NCBI RefSeq assembly: GCF_000429965.1
Contig: NZ_AUCW01000003.1
Location: forward strand, 248,001 to 312,000
Reading direction: 5' to 3'
DNA from: Desulfogranum mediterraneum DSM 13871
GTDB lineage: Bacteria > Desulfobacterota > Desulfobulbia > Desulfobulbales > Desulfobulbaceae
Length of the DNA stretch: 64,000 nt
Every line of letters starts with the position of its first letter. Positions within the stretch are counted from its first letter, which is position 1. Positions 35,265-44,476 of the stretch are shown here, in pieces. The position numbers and the translations under genes were made by a program. The notes beneath the pieces were generated by a model, which worked only from the letters and a program-made list of their open reading frames with translations, had not been told where the DNA came from and searched no databases.

Positions 35265-36101
35265 ATGTGGGAATATACGGATAAAGTCCAGGAGCATTTT
35301 ATACACCCAAAAAATGTCGGCGAAGTGGAAAACCCCGACGGCGTTGGCAATGTGGGCTCCCTGGCCTGTGGAGATGCCCTGAAACTGACCATCAAGGTCG
35401 ACGAAAAGGACATCATCACCGATGCCAAGTTCAAGACCTTTGGCTGTGCCTCTGCCATTGCCAGCTCATCGGTGCTCACCGAGATGCTCAAGGGCATGCC
35501 CCTGGCAGAGGCCAAAAATATCACCAACGATGACATCGCCGAGGCCCTGGGTGGACTGCCCAAGGAAAAGATGCACTGTTCGGTCATGGGCCGGGAGGCC
35601 CTGGAGGCCGCCATCGCCGATTTTACCGGGGCTATCCTGCCCATGGCCCAGGGCGAGGTGGTCTGTGAGTGCTTTGGAGTGACCGACCTGGAGGTTATCC
35701 GGGCGGTGGAGGAAAACAGCCTCCGCTCGGTGGAGGAGATCACCAACTTCACCAAGGCCGGCGGCGGCTGCGGCAAGTGTGAAGAACGCTTACGGGAGAT
35801 CCTGGTCAAGACCGTGGAAGATCTTCCGGAGAAGGCCCAGTCCCCGCCAAAGGAAAAACGGATGACCACCCTGCAGAAGATCAAGAAGATAGAGCAGGTG
35901 CTGGAACGGGAAATCAAACCCACCCTGAAGAAGGACGGGGGTTCCATCGAACTCATCGATGTGGACGGTGACTTTGTGACGGTATCCCTGCGCGGGGCCT
36001 GCTCCGGCTGCCACTCCTCCCAAACCACCCTGAAAGAGTATGTCGAGAAGAAGTTGCGGGAACAGGTCCTTGAGACCCTGATCGTTGAGGAGGAGAAATA
36101 A
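35265..36101 (+). CDS. nifU: FeS cluster scaffold NifU
   Basis: This 278-residue modular scaffold has an N-terminal IscU-like domain (about 1-125: HPKNVGEVENPDGVG, GDALKLTIKV, FGCASAIASSS). A BFD-like [2Fe-2S] domain follows (about 130-190: CECFGVTD, GGGCGKCEE), then a C-terminal Nfu domain (about 200-275: RGACSGCHSSQTTLKEYV). The frame is open upstream, but the ATG at 35265 begins the conserved domain. It assembles clusters with sulfur from NifS. In anaerobes without isc genes this pair serves general FeS assembly, which suits the many FeS proteins here. No nitrogenase genes are present in the window. Confidence 0.92.
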   Translation: MWEYTDKVQEHFIHPKNVGEVENPDGVGNVGSLACGDALKLTIKVDEKDIITDAKFKTFGCASAIASSSVLTEMLKGMPLAEAKNITNDDIAEALGGLPKEKMHCSVMGREALEAAIADFTGAILPMAQGEVVCECFGVTDLEVIRAVEENSLRSVEEITNFTKAGGGCGKCEERLREILVKTVEDLPEKAQSPPKEKRMTTLQKIKKIEQVLEREIKPTLKKDGGSIELIDVDGDFVTVSLRGACSGCHSSQTTLKEYVEKKLREQVLETLIVEEEK

Positions 36102-37288
36102 TGCAGTGCCACAGTGACCAGGTCGTCTACATGGACAACAACGCCACCACCCGGATTGCGCCAGAGGTGGTGGAGGCGATGATGCCCTTTCTCACCGACT
36201 GTTACGGCAACCCTTCCTCCATGCACACCTTCGGCGGCCAGGTGGGCCAGGCCGTGGAGCAGGCCCGGGAGTCCATTGCCCGTCTCATCGGTGCCCGGGC
36301 CGAGGAGATCGTCTTCACCAGCTGCGGCACCGAGAGTGACTCCACCGCCATCCTCTCGGCCCTGCAGACCTTTCCGGAAAAACGACACATCGTCACCACC
36401 CGGGTGGAGCATCCTGCGGTCAAGAGCCTCTGCGAGAACCTGGACAACCTCACCGGCCACAAGCACCGAATCACCTGGCTGAGCGTCGACGCGGACGGCA
36501 CCCTGGACCTGGAGAGCTACCGCCAGGCGCTCAGCGACGAGACCGCCATTGTCAGCGTGATGTGGGCCAACAACGAGACCGGGGTCCTCTTCCCGGTGGA
36601 AGAGATGGCCCGGATCGCCAAGGAACGGGGCGTGCTCTTCCACACCGATGCGGTCCAGGCCGTGGGCAAGGTCCCCATCAACCTGGGGGCAACAGATATC
36701 GATTTCCTCTCCCTTTCCGGCCATAAACTCCATGCCCCCAAGGGAGTCGGGGTCCTCTATGTGGCCAAAGGCACCCCCTTTATCCCCTTTATCAACGGTG
36801 GCCATCAGGAACACGGACGTCGGGGCGGCACCGAAAACGTTGCCTCCATCGTTGGCCTGGGTAAGGCCTGTGAACTGGCCGGTGCCAACATGGAAGAGGA
36901 GAACACCAGGGTCCGGGCGCTCAGGGACAAACTGGAGGCAGGGCTGCTCGGCTCGGTTCCCAAATCGCTGCTCAACGGCCATGCCCAGGATCGGCTGCCC
37001 AACACCGCCAACATCAGCTTTGAATACGTGGAAGGTGAGGCCATTCTCCTCCACATGAACCAGCACCAGATCTGTGCCTCCTCGGGCTCGGCCTGTACCT
37101 CGGGTTCCCTGGAGCCTTCCCATGTGCTCCGGGCCATGGGCGTACCCTTTACCGCCGCCCACGGCTCCATCCGCTTCAGCCTCTCCACCTATAACAGCGA
37201 AGAGGAGATCGACTTTGTCCTGGAGAAGATGCCGGCCATCATTGCCAAGCTCAGGACCATGTCACCCTTCTGGGAAGAAAACGAGTAG
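36101..37288 (+). CDS. nifS: Cysteine desulfurase NifS
   Basis: This 395-residue PLP enzyme liberates sulfur from cysteine. It has the start VYMDNNATTRIAPEV, the PLP lysine in LSGHKLHAPKGVG (about residue 206) and the active cysteine in SSGSACTSGSLEPSHV (about 329). Its ATG overlaps the NifU stop (TAATG), so the pair is translated together. NifS-type enzymes can also supply selenium to selenophosphate synthesis, relevant here because two selenoproteins are encoded nearby; that link is only inference. Confidence 0.93.
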   Translation: MQCHSDQVVYMDNNATTRIAPEVVEAMMPFLTDCYGNPSSMHTFGGQVGQAVEQARESIARLIGARAEEIVFTSCGTESDSTAILSALQTFPEKRHIVTTRVEHPAVKSLCENLDNLTGHKHRITWLSVDADGTLDLESYRQALSDETAIVSVMWANNETGVLFPVEEMARIAKERGVLFHTDAVQAVGKVPINLGATDIDFLSLSGHKLHAPKGVGVLYVAKGTPFIPFINGGHQEHGRRGGTENVASIVGLGKACELAGANMEEENTRVRALRDKLEAGLLGSVPKSLLNGHAQDRLPNTANISFEYVEGEAILLHMNQHQICASSGSACTSGSLEPSHVLRAMGVPFTAAHGSIRFSLSTYNSEEEIDFVLEKMPAIIAKLRTMSPFWEENE

Positions 37289-37306
37289 CTCCCCTCCCGG
37301 AAAACT

Positions 37307-37333
37307 CCACCCCGGCCCAGGATGCCGGGGTGG
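37307..37333. other. Ten-base-pair hairpin between nifS and thyX
   Basis: CCACCCCGGC pairs with GCCGGGGTGG around a seven-base loop, 20 bases after the nifS stop. No T-run follows on either strand, so it may only slow transcription or stabilise the nifS end. Confidence 0.4.
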
Positions 37334-37370
37334 ATCCCACCAACCCCAACAGCAATGGGCCGCCTACGCC

Positions 37371-38306
37371 ATGAAAATCACTGACCCCTCCTACACCATC
37401 CTCCACGAGCTTGATCGGCAGAGCCTGCCGGTGCGCATAGAGTACAGCGGCCGCATCTGCTACAAGAGCGAAGATCGTATCGACAAGGACTCCGCCATCC
37501 CCTTTGTCCGCAGGATGTCGGAGTATGGCCATAACTCGGTTTTGGAGATGGGGGTAGCCACCTTCCGAGTCAAAGGGACGAGCCAAAAACAGCAGGACGA
37601 GCTCTTTCGCTGTCTCCCCAGGTACCTCCAGATCGACCAGGAAACGGAGCAGAGCCTGCTGATCACTGGCTCTATCCGAGCCTTTCGTGAGTTGGCCCAG
37701 ACTGCAGCCGACACCCCTGTCATCCAGGCCGTCATCGCCTTCCTGGCCAGCCGTCACCCCTACTTTTTCGAGACCATCGCCCTCCCCGAGCCATCCGGGG
37801 CAGCGGCATCCCTGAGCGTTGACAAGCTGAACCTTGCAGCCGTGGACCAGCTGAGCGAGCCTCTGCTCAGCCGCCACCGCTACCTGGGCGTCCGCTTCGT
37901 GGTCAACCGGGCGGTCAGCCACGAGTTGGTCCGCCACCGGCCCTGCGCCTTTCTCCAGGAGAGCCAGCGCTACTGCCGTTACTCTGCCGACAAGTTCGGC
38001 AACGAGGTCACCTTTGTCAAACCCCTCTTCTTCAGCGAGGGGAGTACGGAAATGAGCCAGTGGCAGCAGGCCATGGAACAGAGCGAGCAGATCTATCTCC
38101 AACTGCTGGAGACCACAACCCCCCAGGCCGCACGTACGGTCCTGCCCAACTCCTGCAAGACCGAGATCATCGTCTACACCAACTTGCAGGAATGGCGCCA
38201 CATCCTGGCCCTGCGCACTCCGAAGAATGCAGACCCTTCCATGCGGGAGGTGATGATCCCGCTCCAGGAGGAGCTGGAGCAGACCTTTCCCGCCGTCTTC
38301 AGCTGA
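37371..38306 (+). CDS. thyX: Flavin-dependent thymidylate synthase ThyX
   Basis: This 311-residue enzyme carries the ThyX signature RHR-x7-S (RHRPCAFLQESQR, from about residue 187). It methylates dUMP using methylenetetrahydrofolate with FAD and NADPH. Other family marks are YGHNSVLEM near residue 55 and SCKTEIIVYTNLQEWRHIL near the C-terminus. The open frame runs back into nifS, but the ATG at 37371 begins the conserved region; its ribosome site is weak. It is somewhat longer than the commonest ThyX proteins. It may be co-transcribed with nifUS. Confidence 0.92.
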   Translation: MKITDPSYTILHELDRQSLPVRIEYSGRICYKSEDRIDKDSAIPFVRRMSEYGHNSVLEMGVATFRVKGTSQKQQDELFRCLPRYLQIDQETEQSLLITGSIRAFRELAQTAADTPVIQAVIAFLASRHPYFFETIALPEPSGAAASLSVDKLNLAAVDQLSEPLLSRHRYLGVRFVVNRAVSHELVRHRPCAFLQESQRYCRYSADKFGNEVTFVKPLFFSEGSTEMSQWQQAMEQSEQIYLQLLETTTPQAARTVLPNSCKTEIIVYTNLQEWRHILALRTPKNADPSMREVMIPLQEELEQTFPAVFS

Positions 38307-38388
38307 AGTGACCGGTCGGGGTCAGATCCCCACCGTCGCCGCCTGGCCCCAGGGAAGACACAATAGTTCAGGGAGAACGATTCCCTTT

Positions 38389-38417
38389 TTGACCATATTC
38401 CTAAAATAGAGTAGTAT
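38389..38417 (+). promoter_or_regulatory. Sigma-70-type promoter of the pilB-like gene
   Basis: TTGACC (38389-38394), a 17-base spacer and TAGTAT (38412-38417) form a good promoter match 80 bases before the start codon. Confidence 0.55.
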
Positions 38418-38496
38418 GGTGCAGTATCTATAGTCGTTTAGAACCATTAGCAGCAACTAGCCAGCAACTTCAGCCACCCGGGTTTCTCAAGACACC

Positions 38497-40743
38497 ATGG
38501 CCGCACCATCAAAGTCCAATCAGCAGACTGCGCAGAAGGCTTCCATGAAACGGACGGTCAAGGACCAGTCCGGCGCAGGTAAGCTGAAGATTGGGGAACT
38601 CCTGAGCAAGGCCGGCTATATCACCGCCGCCCAATTCGACCAGGCCAAGGCTACCCAGAAGAAGACCGGAGAACGGCTGGGCCGGATTCTGCTGGAGAGC
38701 GGCGTCATAGAACGTGACACCATCGCCAACTTTCTGAGTCGGAACTTTAACTACACGATGGTGAACATCGAGGATGAGCCGCCCAGCCAGGAGGCCATCG
38801 ACCTCATCCCCTACGAGACCGCCAAGAAGTACCTGGCCTTTCCCCTGCGGGTGGCCGGCAATACCCTGCAGATCACCATGACCGAGCCCACCGATGCGGT
38901 GGAGGTGGAGGAGCTCCAGGATATTGCCCAGAAGGGCCTCAACGTCTGCGTCTCCACGGCCAAGGATATCATCGAGGCCTACAGGAAATATTATCAGATC
39001 GACGATGAGGAGTATCAGTCGTTTTTTCGCTATGATCAGGAAGAGGAAGCCGAGGAGGTCACCCAGGTCGAGGACTTCGGCGCCCTGGTTTCCGATGCTG
39101 CCGATGATTTTGAGATCGAGTCCGGCTCAGCCGACGATGACACCTTTGAGCAGTTTTCCGCCTCCGACGCCCCCATCATCAAGCTGGTCAACGGTATCCT
39201 GGTCAAGGCGGTCCAGGAGGGGGTCAGCGATATCCATATCGAGCCCTTTGAACGGACCATGCAGGTGCGCTACCGTAAGGACGGGGCCCTGTTTAAGTCC
39301 ATGAACCTGCCCTTGACCATCAAGAACGCCATGGTGGCCAGGATCAAGATCCTTTCCGATCTCAACATCACCGAGCGCCGCGTTCCCCAGGACGGCCGGA
39401 TCAAGATGCGCCTGGGCCGCAACCGGGCCGTCGATTTCCGGGTCTCCACCCTGCCCCTGCTCCATGGCGAAGGCATTGTCCTCCGTATCCTGGACAAGGG
39501 CTCCCTGAACGTGGACCTGACCAAGCTGGGATTCACCGCCGCCACCTTTGAATCGCTGAAACGCTGCTTGAGCCGCCCCCAGGGCCTGCTGCTGGTCACC
39601 GGTCCCACCGGCTCCGGCAAGACCGTTACCCTCTACTCGGCGCTCAACTCCCTGAACACCGAGGATATCAAGATCCTCACAGCCGAAGATCCGGTGGAGT
39701 TTAACTTCAAGGGCATCAACCAGGTCAACGTCAACGCCGAGGTAGGGATGACCTTTGCCGCCGCACTCAAGGCCTTTCTCCGTCAGGATCCTGATATTAT
39801 CATGGTGGGTGAGATCCGTGACTATGACACCGCCGAGATTGCCATCAAGGCAGCCATGACCGGCCACCTGGTCTTCTCCACCCTCCATACCAACGACTCT
39901 CCTGCCACGGTCAGTCGAATGGTGGATATCGGTGTGCCGGCCTACATCCTGGCCTCATCCCTGACCATGGTCCTGTCCCAGCGCCTGGGCCGACGCCTCT
40001 GCAGCCACTGCAAGACCCCTGCGGAGTATGACCAGAAGAAACTGCTCAACGTGGGGTTCAAGGAGCACGAGCTTGAGGAGCTGCAGCTCTTCAGGGCCAA
40101 GGGCTGCAACGAGTGTAACGGCCTGGGCTACAAGGGCCGGGTGGGCTTCTTTGAGCTGATGGAAATTACCGACGAGGTGGCCAAGGCCATCCAGGCCGAG
40201 GTACCAGAGGAGCAACTGCGGAAGATCGCCATCCAGGAGGGCATGTACACCCTGCGCGAGGCAGCCCTGCAAAAGGCCCGGGAGGGGATCACCAGCCTGG
40301 AAGAGGTGCTCCGCCGTACCGTTGCCCACGAAGACAGCCTGCCGGCCTACCTGGTCAACCCGGATGTGGAAGAGTATGAAGACGGAGATGTGATTATCCA
40401 GGAGGCCAACAAGGATAAGGACTTCTTCAAGCTGGTCCGCGGCAAGGTGGGGGTCATGCGCGGCGGCAAGAAGATTGCCGAGATCACCGAGCCTGGTGAA
40501 TATTTCGGCGAGATGGCCTCCATCCTGGATGAACCCCGCTCTGCCTCCATTATCTCTGCCGGCCGCTGTACCATTAAACGCTATCCAGGTGACAAGTTGA
40601 ACGAACTGATCGAAAAGTATCCCGAGGTCTCCAAACACCTCTTCAAGACCCTGGTCGAACGGCTGCAAAAGACCGACCGGATCGTGGTCCAGTTGGCCAG
40701 CGGTGGCCGGAAACCCAGACCCCAGGCGGTGCGACGCGCATGA
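38497..40743 (+). CDS. pilB: PilB/GspE-type assembly ATPase with C-terminal cyclic-nucleotide-binding-like domain
   Basis: This 748-residue ATPase drives pilus or type II secretion assembly. An N-terminal MshEN-like domain (about 28-165: KIGELLSKAGYITAAQFDQA) precedes the secretion ATPase core. Core marks are Walker A GPTGSGKT (about 369), the AEDPVEF box, GEIRDYDTAE, and a zinc-type CSHC...CNEC pair near 505-548. From about residue 615 a cNMP-binding-like domain follows, with GEYFGEMASILDEPRSASI near 667, matching the phosphate-binding cassette region. Ordinary PilB proteins end before this. MshEN domains can bind cyclic di-GMP, so two nucleotide inputs are possible. The first ATG was chosen; no strong ribosome site is seen. 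The downstream glycosyltransferase start overlaps its stop. Confidence 0.88.
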   Translation: MAAPSKSNQQTAQKASMKRTVKDQSGAGKLKIGELLSKAGYITAAQFDQAKATQKKTGERLGRILLESGVIERDTIANFLSRNFNYTMVNIEDEPPSQEAIDLIPYETAKKYLAFPLRVAGNTLQITMTEPTDAVEVEELQDIAQKGLNVCVSTAKDIIEAYRKYYQIDDEEYQSFFRYDQEEEAEEVTQVEDFGALVSDAADDFEIESGSADDDTFEQFSASDAPIIKLVNGILVKAVQEGVSDIHIEPFERTMQVRYRKDGALFKSMNLPLTIKNAMVARIKILSDLNITERRVPQDGRIKMRLGRNRAVDFRVSTLPLLHGEGIVLRILDKGSLNVDLTKLGFTAATFESLKRCLSRPQGLLLVTGPTGSGKTVTLYSALNSLNTEDIKILTAEDPVEFNFKGINQVNVNAEVGMTFAAALKAFLRQDPDIIMVGEIRDYDTAEIAIKAAMTGHLVFSTLHTNDSPATVSRMVDIGVPAYILASSLTMVLSQRLGRRLCSHCKTPAEYDQKKLLNVGFKEHELEELQLFRAKGCNECNGLGYKGRVGFFELMEITDEVAKAIQAEVPEEQLRKIAIQEGMYTLREAALQKAREGITSLEEVLRRTVAHEDSLPAYLVNPDVEEYEDGDVIIQEANKDKDFFKLVRGKVGVMRGGKKIAEITEPGEYFGEMASILDEPRSASIISAGRCTIKRYPGDKLNELIEKYPEVSKHLFKTLVERLQKTDRIVVQLASGGRKPRPQAVRRA

Positions 40744-41528
40744 ACAAGATCTCTGTCTACATCATTGCCTACAACGAGGCAGAAAAAATAGAGGCCGCCG
40801 TCAACTCGGTCCTCTGGGCCGATGAGATCGTCCTGGCCGACTCCTACAGTCAGGACCAGACCGCGGCAATCGCCGAGAACCTGGGAGCCCGGGTGGTCCA
40901 GATCCCCTTCCAGGGATTTGGCGACCTGCGCAACCGCGCCATGGAGGCCTGCTCCCACCCCTGGATCTTCTCGCTGGATTCCGATGAACGCTGTACCCCG
41001 GAGGTGCGGGACGAAATCCTGGCCAGCGTGGCCAATCCCCAGGCTGACGCCTACTATATCCCCAGGCGCAACTTCTTCATGGGCCGCTGGATCAAACACT
41101 CGGGCTTCTATCCCGATTACCGTCAACCCCAACTCTTTCGCCAGGGCAGCCTCCGCTTCAAGGACGACGACCCGGTGCACGAAGAGTACACCATCCTCTC
41201 CTCCCTGCCGGTGGGCTACTTCAACCATCCGCTCTGGCAGTTCCCCTATAAGAACCTTGAGGAGGTGGTCCATAAGGCCAACAAGTACTCGACCCTGGGT
41301 GCGCAGAAGCTCCAGAACCGAGGCCGCAGGGGCACCATGGCCACGGCCCTTGCTCGCGGCATCTGGTCCTTTCTCCACATGTACCTGCTCAAACGGGGTA
41401 TCCTGGATGGCTGGCCCGGCTTCGTGATCGCCCTGGGAAACTTTGAAGGGACCTTCTACAAGTATGCCAAGCTCCACGAGCTCCAGGCCAACACCCCGCC
41501 GCCGGAATCCCCACCGCTCAGCAGATAG
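40740..41528 (+). CDS. Family 2 glycosyltransferase (WaaE/KdtX-like LPS core type)
   Basis: This 262-residue GT-A enzyme starts VYIIAYNEAEKIEAAVNSV and has a DxD-like DSDERC near residue 80, the diphosphonucleotide site of family 2. The segment WIKHSGFYPDYRQPQLFR is typical of WaaE/LPS core beta-glucosyltransferases. Its ATG overlaps the pilB-like stop (ATGA), so it is translationally coupled to it. The LPS genes on the opposite strand converge on it. The exact sugar is not deducible. Confidence 0.85.
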   Translation: MNKISVYIIAYNEAEKIEAAVNSVLWADEIVLADSYSQDQTAAIAENLGARVVQIPFQGFGDLRNRAMEACSHPWIFSLDSDERCTPEVRDEILASVANPQADAYYIPRRNFFMGRWIKHSGFYPDYRQPQLFRQGSLRFKDDDPVHEEYTILSSLPVGYFNHPLWQFPYKNLEEVVHKANKYSTLGAQKLQNRGRRGTMATALARGIWSFLHMYLLKRGILDGWPGFVIALGNFEGTFYKYAKLHELQANTPPPESPPLSR

Positions 41529-41535
41529 CGGTCTC

Positions 41536-42339
41536 TTAACCCAGGTACTGATCTATCCCCTGGCTGCACCAGACGCTCTTGCTGGCAATGGTCTCATGGA
41601 GAATGCGGTCATTGATGGCCAGGCGTGCCCTGGTGTTCATCGGATGAAAGAGGTGGTAGCCCAGGGCGAAAAACTTCAGGTTCTGACGTCGCACCCCTGA
41701 GTTGAGCAAACGGGCGGTGAATTCGGAGTCTTCCCGCCCCCAGCCGATAAACTCCTCGTTAAAGCCGTTGATCCGAACGGCATCCTCTTTCCAGAAGGCA
41801 AAGTTGCAGGTCTTGATCCCCTTGATCCGACGACTGCGCCAGGAACAGAGCCGGGCCAACAGGGGGGAGCGCAGACAGTTCTTGTGATTCTGCACCCCTG
41901 GGGTCAAAATCCCGACCTCGACCCTGCCTGTCTCGAGAATCCGAGTCGACAGCTCCTGGTTGAGCAGCACCCTGGTTCCCTGGACAAAACAGTCTCTGCG
42001 GGCAGAGCTGCAGTGATCTTCCACAAAGTGCCTTTCCAGGATAATGTCGCCGTCGATCAGGATGATATAGCCACCCCGCGCCCTGGCAATGGCCTTGTTG
42101 CGGCTCTTGGCCAGGCGAAAGCCCTTATCCTCCTGCCAGGAGTGGACGATCTTCACCCCGGCCTGGGCCTGGACCCTGCGCACCACCTCGGCGGTTGCCT
42201 GGGTCGAGCCATCATCGGCGACGATAATCTCCAGAGGCGGTCTTGTCTGCGCCAGCACACTGTGCAGGGAGGCCTCCAGGGCCTGGGGCCAGTTATAGGT
42301 GGTGAGGACAATACTGACCTGGAGCTCAGGGGTGATCAT
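41536..42339 (-). CDS. Family 2 glycosyltransferase
   Basis: This 267-residue GT2 enzyme begins VSIVLTTYNWPQALEASLHSV, with ADDGS near residue 40 and DGDIILERHFVEDH near 115. The C-terminal half carries GWGREDSEFTARLLNSG, a galactosyltransferase-like acceptor motif seen in LPS and chondroitin-type enzymes. The start at 42339 (GGAGGGAGGG upstream) overlaps the preceding glycosyltransferase by 14 bases, so it is coupled. It is the last gene of the minus-strand LPS operon. Confidence 0.85.
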   Translation of the reverse strand: MITPELQVSIVLTTYNWPQALEASLHSVLAQTRPPLEIIVADDGSTQATAEVVRRVQAQAGVKIVHSWQEDKGFRLAKSRNKAIARARGGYIILIDGDIILERHFVEDHCSSARRDCFVQGTRVLLNQELSTRILETGRVEVGILTPGVQNHKNCLRSPLLARLCSWRSRRIKGIKTCNFAFWKEDAVRINGFNEEFIGWGREDSEFTARLLNSGVRRQNLKFFALGYHLFHPMNTRARLAINDRILHETIASKSVWCSQGIDQYLG

Positions 42340-43414
42340 AACACCCTCCCTCCAACAGGGTACGCACAGCCCCCTGCACCTGGGCAACCGAGATCCCTTT
42401 CATGCAGCTCCGGTGGCTGCAGCTGCGCTGGCGGCAGCAGAGACAGTCCAGGCCAGGCGCCTGGACAATACGATGCTCCACTCCGTAGGGTCGGACCCGT
42501 TCGGGATGGGTAGGGCCAAACAGGGCCACCACCGGGGTCTGTACCATGGCGGCGATATGCATCGGGCCGCTATCCAGGCCCACATAGACCCCGGCCCGCT
42601 CCAGCAGGGCCGCGGAGCCGGGAAGAGTGAGTCTGCCGGCAGCCACCATGGGGGTCTGCACCATCCTGCTGACGATCTCCCGGATATAGCCCTGATCCTT
42701 GGGACTGCCGCCGAAAACCACCTGGAGCCCGGAGGCGATGAGTTGGTCCGCCAACAGGGCCCAGCTCTCCACAGCCCAGAACTTGGTCTGCCAACGGGCC
42801 GCTGGATTGGCATAGACCAGGGCTGGCCCGCTCTTATCCCCCTGATGGCTGCGAAGAAACTCTGCAGCCTGCTGCCGGTCCTCATCCCTCAGGCAGAGGT
42901 GGTAGTCCTCCGGCCCGGCAGGACACTCCAGAAACTCGGCAAAGAGCAGGTTCTTTTCCAGGGCATGGACCCTCGCCTCGGGATTTTCGAGATGTTGCTG
43001 CTGGAACCAGGTATTCAACTCCCTGGCATCGGCAAAGCCGATGCGCAGCCCCCCGGGATTCATCCGGGAAAAGAGGCCGCTGCGAAAGGAGGCGTGCAGG
43101 TCAAGGATCAGGTCATAGGGGGCTGCCCTGAACTCCCTGCGCAGGGCGGCCAGGGTGCTGCAGCTGGCCTTCAATGCCCTGAAATAGACCCCTGGCTCGG
43201 CATCCGGATCACTGGTTGCAGGGATGGATACCGGATAGACCCGGTCCACCGCCTGATCACGCTCCACCAGGCCGGCAAAACCCTGATCCACCACCCAGCC
43301 GATGACACAGTCGGGATGATGCCGTTTCAGGGCATGGGCCACAGGCAGGGCATGGATGACATCCCCCAGAGAACTCTGCTTAATCAGCAGCAGTCGTTTA
43401 TTGCTCAACTCCAT
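42326..43414 (-). CDS. Family 9 glycosyltransferase (heptosyltransferase-like)
   Basis: This 362-residue GT-B enzyme has the heptosyltransferase N-terminus LLLIKQSSLGDVIHALPV. Its C-terminal donor-site region reads GLDSGPMHIAAMVQTPVVALFGPTHPERVRPYG. WaaC/WaaF enzymes add heptose to Kdo in the LPS inner core at the cytoplasmic membrane face. A cysteine-rich tail (LDCLCCRQRSCSHRSCMKG) is also common in this family. It lies four bases after the family 4 gene. Confidence 0.88.
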   Translation of the reverse strand: MELSNKRLLLIKQSSLGDVIHALPVAHALKRHHPDCVIGWVVDQGFAGLVERDQAVDRVYPVSIPATSDPDAEPGVYFRALKASCSTLAALRREFRAAPYDLILDLHASFRSGLFSRMNPGGLRIGFADARELNTWFQQQHLENPEARVHALEKNLLFAEFLECPAGPEDYHLCLRDEDRQQAAEFLRSHQGDKSGPALVYANPAARWQTKFWAVESWALLADQLIASGLQVVFGGSPKDQGYIREIVSRMVQTPMVAAGRLTLPGSAALLERAGVYVGLDSGPMHIAAMVQTPVVALFGPTHPERVRPYGVEHRIVQAPGLDCLCCRQRSCSHRSCMKGISVAQVQGAVRTLLEGGCYDHP

Positions 43415-43417
43415 AGA

Positions 43418-44476
43418 TCACTCACTTCTGCACCCGGCAAGTTCCTTGAGTGCCTCAATATGTTGTCCGGTTTCCAGCTGATGTCGGCCTGCAAATCCCG
43501 GCTCCACCAGCCGGGGCCGTAAGCCGGCGATCACTCCAGCCAGGGTCGCCGGGGCATTATCCGCCACCACCACCCCGTCCCCCGGCTCCAGGAGCTCGGC
43601 AGCCCCCACCGAGGCCGTTACCAGCACCGGAGTCCGGCAGTGGAGGGCCTCGGCCACCACCAGGCCAAAGGGCTCATAGTGGGAGGGCAGCACCAGATAG
43701 TCCACTGCCTGGTAGAGGCTTGCCATATCCTCCACATAACCGAAGAAGCGTACCCTGGGGTCGGCAGGATAGCCCCGACCGGGATCTCCGACAACAATAA
43801 GCTCGTGGGAGGCAGGGTCAAGCCCTTTATAGGCCTGGAGCAGCTCTGCCAATCCCTTGCGCTTGTGACTCATGGAGGGGAAGAGCAGGGTCAACTTGTC
43901 CGGGGAACAGCCGAACCTGCCGGCAGCTGATGTCCTGGCGTCCTGGTCCACCTGGGCGAAGCGTTGGCCGTCTATGGGAGGATAGAGCACCTTGATCTTG
44001 GCTGGGTCCACCGGATAGTGGTGTTCAATCTCCTCCTGAATGGCCCGGGAATGGGCCACAATCCAGGGAACCCCGGAAAACATGGCGCCCTCGTAGCGGG
44101 TTTCAACACGATCGTGGATCGATCGATACCAGCCGCGCCTGCCGGCCCTGAGCACCGATTGGGGGTGTACTCCGCCGACAATGGCCACATCCTGACAGGA
44201 GGTCCTGGTAAGGCTCAGGGAGAGGTCATAGTCGCCTCTCCTGAAGCCCCGATTCATCCGCTTCAGGAAATAGTATTTGCGCAGCCGCCTGGGCAGGAGA
44301 AACAGGCGCATCTGGTGGATGGTACAGTCATAGCTCCCGGCCAGCTGGTGATCCAGCTCATAGGTGTGGACATGAACCTCATCACCGGCCTGGAGAAACC
44401 CATGGACCAGGGTCAGCAGGTACGACTCCATGCCGCCGGAGGTCTTGAACTGGTTATGGATCAGTGCTACTTTCAT
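43418..44476 (-). CDS. Family 4 glycosyltransferase (WaaG-like)
   Basis: This 352-residue GT-B enzyme opens KVALIHNQFKTSGGMESYL with the acceptor-side GG motif. It has the donor-site block LPSHYEPFGLVVAEALHC, whose E-x7-E pattern is typical of family 4 retaining transferases such as WaaG, which add the first hexose of the LPS outer core. Its 5' end overlaps the upstream gene by 23 bases. Confidence 0.88.
   Translation of the reverse strand: MKVALIHNQFKTSGGMESYLLTLVHGFLQAGDEVHVHTYELDHQLAGSYDCTIHQMRLFLLPRRLRKYYFLKRMNRGFRRGDYDLSLSLTRTSCQDVAIVGGVHPQSVLRAGRRGWYRSIHDRVETRYEGAMFSGVPWIVAHSRAIQEEIEHHYPVDPAKIKVLYPPIDGQRFAQVDQDARTSAAGRFGCSPDKLTLLFPSMSHKRKGLAELLQAYKGLDPASHELIVVGDPGRGYPADPRVRFFGYVEDMASLYQAVDYLVLPSHYEPFGLVVAEALHCRTPVLVTASVGAAELLEPGDGVVVADNAPATLAGVIAGLRPRLVEPGFAGRHQLETGQHIEALKELAGCRSE

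Noticed and set aside
35265-37288. Reading nifU-nifS as evidence of nitrogen fixation
   Set aside because: No nitrogenase or accessory nif gene is in the window, and NifU/NifS serve general FeS assembly in many anaerobes.
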